Under the pieces are notes generated by a model. It was not told where the DNA came from. It ran no database searches and saw nothing but the letters and a program-made list of their open reading frames with translations. From assembly GCA_023417285.1 (NCBI GenBank), contig JAEZFR010000083.1, positions 1 through 6,929 on the forward strand: DNA of 6,929 bases. The letters run 5' to 3'. Origin of the DNA: Bacillota bacterium (GTDB taxonomy: Bacteria > Bacillota > Clostridia > Acetivibrionales > DSM-1351). The first letter of the stretch is position 1. Each line of letters starts with the position of its first letter. The position numbers were made by a program, and so were the translations under genes. Positions 1 through 6,111 of the stretch are shown one piece after another.

Positions 1-2
1 AT

Positions 3-1409
3 TCGAAGGGTGGCGCTAAAGGAGTTTCTATAAATAATTCTATTTCTGTTAAAAATACTGGCCGTAGCATTTCCTGTTTTTATCAGTATGATGCGAATAA
101 TAATATGATAGGTAATTCATCTAAGGAAATTGGCTTGAGTTCAACTGGTAATGTGCTTATTAGCTCACTAACAACATCGCTGGATTTCTATACTGGCACA
201 TATACTCCAAATGTTTTGCCGACAGATGGCTTTGTAAAAGCGGTGACTGTTAATGAAACTGCTATATTGAATGGCATTACACTTGATAATAATAATTGGG
301 GGCCTAATTCCATTACCTTACCGTCAGAAATAATATTAATTAATAACGATAAAAAAACTATACCAGTAACTTATAATCCAAATGATGCGGGGCTGGGGGT
401 TACATGGTCAACATCGGACGTTTCCATAGTTTCTGTAAATGAAAATGGTGAAGTTACAGGGATTTATTCTGGGAGTACCACTGCGCAAGCGATTATTACT
501 GCAACGTCAAAGGGTAATGACAGAATTAAAGCAACAACTACGGTTAAAGTATTATTACCTTTAGAGAATGTCACTGAAATAAATCTCAGTGACGAAAATA
601 TTGTTAGCTGGGGTGCAGTTGAGCATGCTGATAACTACATATTAAATGTTTATAAGGATAATATACTCTGCAATACAATTCAAAATGTTACATCAACAGC
701 TATAGACATAAGTAGTTCTTTGAAATATGAAGGTGAGTACTATATAGATGTACAGGCAATAGGTGATGGAATAACCTATGGATATTCAGAACCTACGAGT
801 AGTAGCGCAGTTAAAAAGCTAGCTCAACCAACATCACTGAAGTGGTCTGAAAAAGTAGCAAAATGGAATTATGTTTCGCGCGCATCAAGGTATACTGTTA
901 CCTTATATAGGAATGGTCAAATTGATACGGTTTATACTACAACTGGCACTGAACTAGACTTTACTCAGGTGAACTGTCCTTCGTTGAAAGAACCAGTTGC
1001 TGGGACTTATTCGTTTTCAGTATTGGCGAAAGATTCCACATTAGGACAAACTTCGTTTGCTAAATCGGGAGAATTCACTATTGCTCAAACAAAAGATATT
1101 TTGTTAAATATTACAACAGGTTCTGGAATAGAAGTTAAGTCGGATACTCCAACAGATATTACTGTACATGTTGATTCTTCTGTAAGTAGTATTACTATAG
1201 ATATTACAAAAGAACGTTTACAGTGGATAGTGTATTCTGTAGAGGCGGGAGAGGCTACGGGGACTGAAACTAAGGTTAGTGATGAAAAATTGACATATTC
1301 AGTAGATTTAAGTAAGTTAACTAGTAGTAACCCTGTTAAATTAGTACTAAAGGCATGCTCCATGAATATGGGTTATATTAAATATCACGTGAATATACTA
1401 AGAAATTAA
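3..1409 (+). CDS. Secreted/surface multi-domain protein with Ig-like (BIG2) and fibronectin III-like modules, 3' part only
   Basis: The frame is open from the first full codon at position 3, so the gene starts outside the window; the ATG at 105 is internal. The visible 468 residues hold a leading beta-rich segment (about 1-103) and a BIG2-like domain (about 104-183). The BIG2 marks are the ITLPSEI opening, VTWSTSD and the VNENGEVTGI turn. Two fibronectin III-like modules follow (about 184-271 and 273-362), with matched SWGAVEHADNY and KWNYVSRASRY strands. The last 106 residues are beta-rich and unassigned. No LPXTG motif, S-layer homology repeat or C-terminal membrane helix is seen, so any anchor or enzyme domain must be upstream or absent. 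Such modules usually act as spacers or carbohydrate/cell-wall binding units in exported proteins; export here is inferred, since the N-terminus is missing. A strong terminator follows. Domain names are from pattern recognition, not a search. Confidence 0.88.
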   Translation, partial: SKGGAKGVSINNSISVKNTGRSISCFYQYDANNNMIGNSSKEIGLSSTGNVLISSLTTSLDFYTGTYTPNVLPTDGFVKAVTVNETAILNGITLDNNNWGPNSITLPSEIILINNDKKTIPVTYNPNDAGLGVTWSTSDVSIVSVNENGEVTGIYSGSTTAQAIITATSKGNDRIKATTTVKVLLPLENVTEINLSDENIVSWGAVEHADNYILNVYKDNILCNTIQNVTSTAIDISSSLKYEGEYYIDVQAIGDGITYGYSEPTSSSAVKKLAQPTSLKWSEKVAKWNYVSRASRYTVTLYRNGQIDTVYTTTGTELDFTQVNCPSLKEPVAGTYSFSVLAKDSTLGQTSFAKSGEFTIAQTKDILLNITTGSGIEVKSDTPTDITVHVDSSVSSITIDITKERLQWIVYSVEAGEATGTETKVSDEKLTYSVDLSKLTSSNPVKLVLKACSMNMGYIKYHVNILRN

Positions 1410-1450
1410 TATTCAACTTGATGTATTTAAGGAATACAAAATAGTTTGAC

Positions 1451-1500
1451 AACCTATCTTTTCATCTTATTCGGGGATGAAAAGGTAGGTTTCTTTATTT
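1451..1500 (+). terminator. Strong intrinsic terminator after the surface-protein gene
   Basis: A 16-bp stem pairs 1451-1466 (AACCTATCTTTTCATC) with 1476-1491 (GATGAAAAGGTAGGTT), with a single wobble and a 9-base loop. The T-rich tail TTCTTTATTT follows. It lies 41 bases after the stop codon at 1409 and is the clearest terminator in the window. Confidence 0.9.
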
Positions 1501-1516
1501 ATACTACACACAAAAC

Positions 1517-1544
1517 ACGAACAAATATGGTATATTATGTTTGT
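1517..1544. promoter_or_regulatory. Possible operator/promoter: interrupted inverted repeat
   Basis: ACGAACA (1517-1523) and TGTTTGT (1538-1544) are inverted copies with one mismatch and a 14-base AT-rich spacer that contains TATATT (1531-1536). It lies after the terminator at 1451-1500 and just before the decayed coding stretch starting near 1585. It could be the old control site of that lost gene. The half-sites are short and the promoter match is weak. Confidence 0.2.
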
Positions 1545-1584
1545 AGAATGCCACTCTTCGAGTAAATAAGCATAGCTATAATAA

Positions 1585-1815
1585 AGTGTTGGTGAAGCTG
1601 ATGCAAAATTTAACGAAATAGTAAACAAAGACTTCTATGGCAGCTTTAATCAATCAACGGTAGCGACTGGAAGTATAAATGCAGATCAGTGGAGCTCAAT
1701 TTCAGGTAGCTTTGGGTTCTGATTTTGTTTGGATACAGTAGGAGATAGAGAATTAGTACACGCGAAAGTATTAATATGTCACCGTGATTTGTGTACTATA
1801 TTTCTAAATAAATAA
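1585..1815 (+). pseudogene. Decayed coding remnant, function unknown
   Basis: After an in-frame TAA at 1582, one frame reads protein-like sequence (including EADAKFNEIVNKDFYGSF and NADQWSSISGSFGF) to a TGA at 1720-1722. The same frame then stays open through LDTVGDRELVHAK to TAA at 1813-1815. There is no start codon with a ribosome site near the beginning. The amino-acid make-up up to about 1720 looks like a real protein, while the part after the TGA is less convincing. I do not recognise the family. It may be the front of the same lost gene as the remnant at 1846-2254, since both are on the same strand and close, but the frames do not join cleanly. An alternative is a chance open frame. Confidence 0.4.
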
Positions 1816-1845
1816 TCATTCCAAGTTTTAGATCTTGAATGATAA

Positions 1846-2254
1846 AAGTATTATTACTACTATGATAGATTCATAAGTATTCCAATAACTAATCAGCAAG
1901 GACAATTAATGTACAATAGGGCTGAAAAATTATATAATTCAACCCCTGACTATAATCTTTATGCCTTATTTGTAATCATATGGCACAAACAATATTGTCA
2001 GAAGTGAACTTGAACTTTACTGCTACATCACAGTCTATGATATTGATACAAAAAAAGAATGGAAAAGTATATCGCTAACTGGCAATCAAGAATACATATT
2101 TTCACCTGATGATAAGTTTATTGCACTCGCTACACAATATTCAGATATTTCGAATAACCCTCATTTTGAAATGTTTGTAGTGGACTACAAAGCTAATGAA
2201 CAAAAAAGGTTATTTAAGGGTAATGGGGGAATCCCTGCATTTGACTGGAAGTAA
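1846..2254 (+). pseudogene. Frameshifted remnant of a beta-propeller-like protein (C-terminal part)
   Basis: One frame reads protein-like sequence from about 1846 (YYYDRFISIPITNQQGQLMY, then NSTPDYNLYALF) to about 1970. The protein then continues in the next frame from 1976 (SYGTNNIVRSELEL) to TAA at 2252-2254. A gain of one base (or loss of two) near 1971-1976 explains the switch. The second part holds VYDIDTKKEW, IFSPDDKFIALATQYS, FVVDYKANEQKRLF and the ending GIPAFDWK. This alternation of a 'SPDDKFIA' strand with a 'VVDYKAN' strand is typical of WD40-like or TolB-type propeller blades. There is no start codon with a ribosome site, so the N-terminal part is lost or too eroded to see. The family call is by motif only. 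Neither half can make a full propeller. Confidence 0.62.
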
Positions 2255-2314
2255 AAACTTAGCCTTAATTAAGAGGATTATTTTATATAACTGCGTAATA
2301 TGATAGAATAATAC

Positions 2315-2339
2315 TTATTGGATATAATTTCCATATAAT
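2315..2339 (+). promoter_or_regulatory. Possible promoter for the glycosyltransferase gene
   Basis: Two perfect TATAAT boxes occur in the non-coding gap before the gene, at 2323-2328 and 2334-2339. Neither has a good TTGACA-like box at 16-18 bases (the nearest is TGATAG at 2301-2306, 16 bases before the first). The position, 49-65 bases before the start codon, fits a promoter, but the AT-rich background makes chance -10 boxes common. Confidence 0.3.
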
Positions 2340-2377
2340 ATTTTTGTTTTATGCTTAATTAGTATAAATGTAATTAT

Positions 2378-2384
2378 GGGGGAG
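2378..2384 (+). promoter_or_regulatory. Ribosome binding site that decides the glycosyltransferase start
   Basis: The purine run GGGGGAG lies three bases before ATG 2388 and overlaps the earlier in-frame ATG at 2376. Nothing upstream of 2376 resembles a ribosome site, so 2388 is the better start. The spacing is somewhat short. Confidence 0.5.
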
Positions 2385-2387
2385 CAA

Positions 2388-3848
2388 ATGAAGATTAGCA
2401 CAAAGGAATTGGGACACGCAAGGTTTGGAACTGTTTTAAGCAAACTCTTAATTCTTGTATTAGCTTTATTTACTATATATTTGCTTTACTTAAATTTTTC
2501 ATTTTCGGTTGCAAATAAGGTATTATTATATTCCCTAGTCGTTGTGCCAATATTTTTCATTGTGTATATTCTATCATACAAGATAAACATTTCGCCTAAA
2601 GTATTTTCAATTGTGGTTTTCTTATTAGCATTTCTGGCTAAAGGTTTACTTGCATACTTTATAGACGCAAAACCTGTCTCAGATTTTGAAACATTCTATA
2701 AATGTGCTATTAATCTTTTACATGGGAATAAAGAATTCGGGCATGGTTATTATTTTGAAATGTGGGCATATCAGACTGGTCCGGTTATATATTATGCTGG
2801 TATAATGAAGGTTGTAGGCACAAGCCTATTTCCAATAAAGCTAGTAAATTGTTTTTTTATGGCGGGAACAAATTTATTCATCTATCTAATTGCTCGTATA
2901 TTTTCAAACGAACAATCTGCAAGATTTATTTCTATTTTATATCTCTTATATCCTGAACCTTATTTTCTAGCACCAGTACTTACAAATCAACATTTTGCAG
3001 CGTGTATGTTCCTGCTTTCTCTGTATTTAATTCTTAATGATAGTATTAATTTTTATGTACGAACTATCCTGTCTGGTGTATTTATGGCAATTGGAAACGC
3101 CGTAAGACCGCTTGGAGTGATATTGGTAGTATCGGTGTTAATTTGGGGGATAATTGAAGTTATTAGCCACAAAAAGGTAGCTAAGGTGGCACTAGTAGCA
3201 GTAGTATTAGTGTCTTATTTACTTACAAGCTTCAGCATATCAACCATCGTTATGAAATCAGATATAGATCCTCAGGGCTTGGCAAATAACTTTCCGCTTT
3301 GGAAGTTTGTTATAGGCCTTAACCAACAGTCAAAAGGAGAGTTTTCATATGAGGATGAAAAAGCAGTTTTTACGTCAAGTGACTTGACACAAAGAAATAA
3401 CACTGCAAAAAAACTGATAGCTGAAAGGCTATCGGTTGGTCCTATTAAGCTTCTTAAGTTAATGAATGATAAACAAAAAATAATGTGGGCACAGTTTGAC
3501 ACTCTAAGATGGGGATTCTACCATAATGTTGATAACAACTTAGTTCCTGGTGAAAGACTAAAAAAATATGAATTTAGTATTTTATGCATTGAAAAAATAT
3601 ATTATATTTTGGCATTTATTCTACTGCTAATAGGGTTATACAGGGTGTTTATGGACAAAAAAGTAAATTCACCAGTTGTATTGCTTTCAATAATACTGAT
3701 GTGTTATTTTGGTGCACTTGCTTTGATTGAAATACAGGTTAGATATAGATATTTTGCGGTTATTTTAGTGTTTGTCTTGGCAGCAAAAGGAAGTGAGCTG
3801 TTATTTGAGAAACTGAAAAAAGTACGCATAGGTACCAGACCACAATAG
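2388..3848 (+). CDS. Polytopic membrane glycosyltransferase, GT-C fold (PMT/ArnT-like)
   Basis: The 486-residue product is a multi-spanning membrane protein with hydrophobic helices near residues 18-40, 45-64, 71-92, 131-145, 155-171, 180-196, 203-217, 228-257 and 265-287, and more after 390. It fits the GT-C family (PMT_2/GT39-like). These enzymes move a sugar from a lipid-phosphate carrier onto a lipid, glycan or protein on the outer face of the membrane. The typical first outer loop follows the early helices with acidic residues Asp93 and Asp99 in DAKPVSDFETFY, the expected catalytic position. NAVRPLG (237-243) and the YPEP segment (about 188-191) also fit the family. A long soluble loop spans about 290-390. 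The acceptor and donor cannot be told from sequence. The start is set by the GGGGGAG at 2378-2384; ATG 2376 would add four residues. No glycan cluster surrounds it, so it may act alone. Confidence 0.85.
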   Translation: MKISTKELGHARFGTVLSKLLILVLALFTIYLLYLNFSFSVANKVLLYSLVVVPIFFIVYILSYKINISPKVFSIVVFLLAFLAKGLLAYFIDAKPVSDFETFYKCAINLLHGNKEFGHGYYFEMWAYQTGPVIYYAGIMKVVGTSLFPIKLVNCFFMAGTNLFIYLIARIFSNEQSARFISILYLLYPEPYFLAPVLTNQHFAACMFLLSLYLILNDSINFYVRTILSGVFMAIGNAVRPLGVILVVSVLIWGIIEVISHKKVAKVALVAVVLVSYLLTSFSISTIVMKSDIDPQGLANNFPLWKFVIGLNQQSKGEFSYEDEKAVFTSSDLTQRNNTAKKLIAERLSVGPIKLLKLMNDKQKIMWAQFDTLRWGFYHNVDNNLVPGERLKKYEFSILCIEKIYYILAFILLLIGLYRVFMDKKVNSPVVLLSIILMCYFGALALIEIQVRYRYFAVILVFVLAAKGSELLFEKLKKVRIGTRPQ

Positions 3849-4072
3849 TAAATGTTATAAATAGGTTTGAAACTTGAATAATTCGGACGAAGAGTAAAAA
3901 TAGATAAATACAGAAACTATACCACAACTTCTCTTTACACATTCTAATGTAACGCGTAAAATTAATTCAGTAAAGCATATTAGAAGTACAATAAAACAGT
4001 AAAAGTAAAAAAGTAATAATTTACTTGTAAAAGTCAGATGATAAGTAAATAGTTCAGTAGTACAATAACTCA

Positions 4073-4103
4073 AAAGGTGGTAAAAGGCACTTTTTTTAAA
4101 GTG
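4073..4103 (+). promoter_or_regulatory. Untranslated leader: displaced ribosome-site-like motif and small hairpin before the sugar isomerase-like gene
   Basis: The ribosome-site-like AAAGGTGG (about 4073-4079) lies some 40 bases before ATG 4120, and no start codon follows it at normal spacing. Between them is a perfect 6-bp hairpin, CACTTT (4088-4093) with AAAGTG (4098-4103) and a TTTT loop. No ribosome site is seen directly before 4120. The hairpin is not followed by a T-run, so it is not a terminator. The rest of the 3849-4119 gap is AT-rich, with one further weak inverted repeat (4019-4026 with 4043-4050). Confidence 0.3.
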
Positions 4104-4119
4104 ACTGCTACATATAAAT

Positions 4120-4950
4120 ATGAATAAAATACTATGCTCAACTGGGTCATTAATGGGAAAGGCTAATAATCGTAATTATTGGTTGCTGGAAGAGTATGCT
4201 CAAAAGCTTATGTGTGATGGCTTTGAGTTTATGATGTATAGCTACTGGTACGATTCGGTAGATAAACTGGTTGCTGGCTTGCAGCAGATGCCTATAAATA
4301 TTCCTGTTATGCATTGCGAAAAAAGAATATGTGAAGCTATTAGTCGAAATGAAGACGGCGATTTGGCTCAGGCACTACAGCTATTTACAGTTAATTGTGA
4401 AGTTGCCGCTGCTATTAATGCTTCCAAAATAGTGCTGCATTTGTGGAATGGCATTATATCTGACAAGTACATACAAAATAATATTCACGCATTTGGTGCC
4501 CTTAAGGAAATAGCGGATAAAAACAAGCTGGATTTAATGATTGAAAATGTTGTATGCGGCAACGAGGACCCAATGAAGCATTGGTCAACATTAGCTAAGC
4601 AGTACCCCCAAATAAGTTTTGTATTTGATACAAAAATGGCTGCTTTCCATAATCAGATGGATCTTATCTATTCTTCTGAATATGAATGGTTGTGGAACAA
4701 TGGAAATATTATGCACCTTCATATTAATGATTATGCTGGAGGGCATAAAGAATGGGAAAGGCTTCAAACACTGCCTATTGGACAAGGGAATATTAATTTT
4801 CATAGGTTTTTTAAGTTCCTTGGACAGCGCAATTATAAAGGCTTTTATACAGTAGAGGCTCCTGCATTAAATAGTGATGGTAAAATTGACTTTGATATGC
4901 TTAATAGCTGCTTTAAAAATATTAGAGAAAATGGAATAGCTCATATATAA
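4120..4950 (+). CDS. Sugar phosphate isomerase/epimerase-like TIM-barrel protein
   Basis: The 276-residue product fits the xylose isomerase-like TIM-barrel family (AP_endonuc_2 fold), whose members isomerise or epimerise sugars and related polyols using a divalent metal. The N-terminal strand ILCSTGSLMG and the DGFEFMMY segment are typical of this group. Likely metal and active-site residues appear in order at the ends of barrel strands: His65 (VMHCEK), His107 (VLHLWN), Glu142 (MIENV), Asp170 with nearby His177 (FVFDTKMAAFH), His199/His201 (MHLHINDYAG) and Glu246 (TVEAP). Length matches the family, so the gene looks complete. There is no signal peptide, so it should be cytoplasmic. An in-frame stop at 4102-4104 leaves ATG 4120 as the only reasonable start, yet no ribosome site sits before it. 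It is 271 bases after the glycosyltransferase and has its own terminator. The substrate is unknown; an endonuclease IV-type DNA repair role is unlikely. Confidence 0.87.
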   Translation: MNKILCSTGSLMGKANNRNYWLLEEYAQKLMCDGFEFMMYSYWYDSVDKLVAGLQQMPINIPVMHCEKRICEAISRNEDGDLAQALQLFTVNCEVAAAINASKIVLHLWNGIISDKYIQNNIHAFGALKEIADKNKLDLMIENVVCGNEDPMKHWSTLAKQYPQISFVFDTKMAAFHNQMDLIYSSEYEWLWNNGNIMHLHINDYAGGHKEWERLQTLPIGQGNINFHRFFKFLGQRNYKGFYTVEAPALNSDGKIDFDMLNSCFKNIRENGIAHI

Positions 4951-4964
4951 ATATATTTAATGAC

Positions 4965-5002
4965 GCCCTCCAGGATAAATTAATATCATGGAGGACCTTT
5001 TT
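4965..5002 (+). terminator. Intrinsic terminator after the sugar isomerase-like gene
   Basis: CCTCCA (4967-4972) pairs with TGGAGG (4989-4994). The stem resumes after a G/A mismatch with GAT (4974-4976) and ATC (4985-4987), leaving an eight-base AT loop. CTTTTT follows at 4997-5002. It lies 15 bases after the stop codon. The T-run is only on the plus-strand side, so it serves the plus-strand gene. Confidence 0.75.
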
Positions 5003-5011
5003 AATATAGCA

Positions 5012-5036
5012 AAAGAAACTAATACAATGTTTCTTT
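5012..5036 (-). terminator. Possible weak terminator of the cysteine hydrolase gene
   Basis: AAAGAAAC (5012-5019) is a perfect inverted copy of GTTTCTTT (5029-5036), with a nine-base loop, overlapping the minus-strand stop codon at 5035-5037. Read on the minus strand it runs into TTTTGC and then AT-rich sequence. The stem has only two G-C pairs, so it would be weak. Confidence 0.35.
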
Positions 5037-5574
5037 ATTCAAATTCCATCTGTAGAAATTCTTGCGTAGAGATACACTTCGCAAAACCTTGTAGGATACT
5101 TAATGTTACATACTGAATTGTCTCTCTAGGGATCATTTCACCATCTATTCCTTTTAGGTCAAAAGTGCGAACGCCTTCACTTATAATCATTGTATTATAG
5201 CCTCTTGCAGAAGCTTCACGGGTAGTGGTGTCACAGCAGTGATTAGTCTTCATTCCTGTGATAATGACATTTCTAATATCCTTGGTTTTTAATATTTCCT
5301 CCAGATTGGTATTAAAGAAAGAACCTGGTGTACGCTTTAAAACAATAGCCTCATTCGCTTGCGGTTTAATCTCTTTTCTAATATTAAAAATGTAGTCCTC
5401 TGGAGAATCTCCCCAGACATGCTTTACATAGACTACGTGCAAGCCCTTGTTCCTTGCGGCTTCAATAATGTTTTGAAGGTTTGCAATATATTCGTCATGA
5501 CTTTCTTTCTCCCAATAAAAATTCTGCACGTCAATTACTAATAGAGCTGTACCATTACTCTTTAATTTTTCCAT
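5035..5574 (-). CDS. Isochorismatase-like cysteine hydrolase
   Basis: The 179-residue product is a complete isochorismatase-family hydrolase. The family triad is visible: Asp15 (LLVIDVQNFYW), Lys80 (IVLKRTPGSFF) and nucleophile Cys113 in the GxxTxxC pattern (GMKTNHCCDTT). Cys114 is a neighbour, not the aligned nucleophile. Members cleave amides or related bonds (nicotinamide, N-carbamoylsarcosine, ureidoacrylate) or isochorismate; the exact substrate cannot be read here. It is a cytoplasmic enzyme with no signal peptide. The frame extends upstream to an ATG at 5643, but AGAAGGAG lies six bases before ATG 5574 and the extra 23 residues look like translated promoter sequence, so 5574 is chosen. 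It is transcribed away from the Lrp/AsnC-type regulator gene, which suggests it is that regulator's target. With the transporter remnant beyond, a role in breaking down or detoxifying a small amide or amine is inferred. Confidence 0.9.
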   Translation of the reverse strand: MEKLKSNGTALLVIDVQNFYWEKESHDEYIANLQNIIEAARNKGLHVVYVKHVWGDSPEDYIFNIRKEIKPQANEAIVLKRTPGSFFNTNLEEILKTKDIRNVIITGMKTNHCCDTTTREASARGYNTMIISEGVRTFDLKGIDGEMIPRETIQYVTLSILQGFAKCISTQEFLQMEFE

Positions 5575-5580
5575 AATCTT

Positions 5581-5588
5581 CTCCTTCT
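5581..5588 (-). promoter_or_regulatory. Ribosome binding site setting the hydrolase start
   Basis: Read on the minus strand this is AGAAGGAG, six bases before ATG 5574. It fixes the start inside a longer open frame. Confidence 0.85.
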
Positions 5589-5589
5589 G

Positions 5590-5658
5590 ATTATTTATTA
5601 CTAAATTAATGTTATAATCATTTGTAGCAGAGTTCAATTCCACTATGTAATAAATAAT
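5590..5658. promoter_or_regulatory. Divergent control region bracketed by a perfect 12-bp inverted repeat (likely regulator operator)
   Basis: ATTATTTATTAC (5590-5601) and GTAATAAATAAT (5647-5658) are exact reverse complements, 57 bases centre to centre, inside the 116-base gap between the hydrolase and regulator starts. Possible promoters lie between or at the arms. For the minus strand, TTGAAC (5637-5632) and TATAAC (5616-5611) are 15 bases apart. For the plus strand, TTGTAG (5622-5627) and TATGTA (5644-5649) are 16 apart, with the latter overlapping the right arm. Lrp/AsnC proteins often bind several phased sites in their own divergent control region and wrap the DNA, so these arms are a reasonable operator pair. 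The repeat is directly seen; its function is inferred. Confidence 0.5.
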
Positions 5659-5678
5659 ACCTTTTTTATTTCAGCATG

Positions 5679-5684
5679 AAAGGA
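5679..5684 (+). promoter_or_regulatory. Ribosome binding site setting the regulator start
   Basis: AAAGGA lies six bases before ATG 5691. An in-frame ATG at 5676 sits just before this motif and has no ribosome site of its own, so 5691 is preferred. Confidence 0.75.
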
Positions 5685-5690
5685 TTTGCT

Positions 5691-6107
5691 ATGATTGATG
5701 AGATAGACTTTCAAATTATTCAACTATTAAAAGAAAATTCTAGGCTTCAATGGAAAGAGATAGGTGAGATTATCCATATGTCAGGGCAGGGCGTAGCAAG
5801 CCGCATCCGTAAGATGGAAGATTTGGGCATCATAGAAAAGTATACATTGAAGGTAAATGAAAAAAAGTTAGGTATGGAGTTGACCGGATTTATTACAATA
5901 CATATGAAAACAACCAACCATAAGAGTTTTGTTGATTTTCTCAACTCACAGGAGAGTGTTGTGGAAGCACATCGTACAAGCGGAGGTGGTTGCTATATGG
6001 TAAAGGTGGTTATGAAGGGCTCGAATCAATTGAATCAATTTCTTGAAGCACTACTAGAATACGCAAATTATTCTATAGTACTATCCATAGACAAGCTAAA
6101 GGGCTGA
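5691..6107 (+). CDS. Lrp/AsnC-family transcriptional regulator
   Basis: The 138-residue product has the full two-domain layout of the family. An N-terminal winged helix-turn-helix covers about residues 2-50 (DEIDFQIIQLLKENSR, WKEIGEIIHMS, VASRIRKMEDLGIIEKY). A C-terminal ligand-binding RAM (AsnC_trans_reg) domain covers about 63-134, with VVEAHRTSGGGCYMVKVVM, which in relatives holds effector-pocket and oligomer contacts. Such proteins form dimers to octamers and answer to amino acids or other small molecules; the effector here is unknown. At 138 residues it is slightly shorter than Lrp but normal for small family members. The gene is divergent from the cysteine hydrolase, with a paired inverted repeat between them, the usual layout for a local regulator controlling itself and its neighbour. 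A broken MFS gene starts four bases after its stop and was probably co-transcribed. Confidence 0.92.
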   Translation: MIDEIDFQIIQLLKENSRLQWKEIGEIIHMSGQGVASRIRKMEDLGIIEKYTLKVNEKKLGMELTGFITIHMKTTNHKSFVDFLNSQESVVEAHRTSGGGCYMVKVVMKGSNQLNQFLEALLEYANYSIVLSIDKLKG

Positions 6108-6111
6108 TTAA

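Noticed and set aside
1085..1363. Open frame on the minus strand inside the surface-protein gene
   Set aside because: Antisense to a convincing coding frame, with no sensible domain pattern.
1516..1530. LexA (SOS) box at CGAACAAATATGGT
   Set aside because: Only the left half fits the Bacillus-type consensus; the right half (GTTYG) is not at the required spacing.
2264..2273. Palindrome CTTAATTAAG after the propeller remnant
   Set aside because: No loop and no T-run directly after, so not a terminator; short AT palindromes are common here.
3272..3502. Minus-strand open frame inside the glycosyltransferase gene
   Set aside because: Shadow of the real gene on the other strand.
4019..4050. Inverted repeat ATTTACTT/AAGTAAAT in the gap after the glycosyltransferase gene
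   Set aside because: Stem of mostly A-T pairs with a 16-base loop and no T-run; too weak to call a terminator or operator.
3760..4073. Two overlapping minus-strand open frames, rich in Leu, Phe and Cys, reaching into the gap before 4120
   Set aside because: Composition is what AT-rich antisense DNA gives; no ribosome site and no recognisable protein.
4101..4127. Tiny GTG-started leader frame overlapping ATG 4120 as a translational coupler
   Set aside because: Eight codons, with a poor ribosome site 13 bases away; no independent support.
5575..5643. Longer N-terminus for the cysteine hydrolase (ATG at 5643)
   Set aside because: The extra residues are translated promoter DNA and a strong ribosome site directly precedes ATG 5574.
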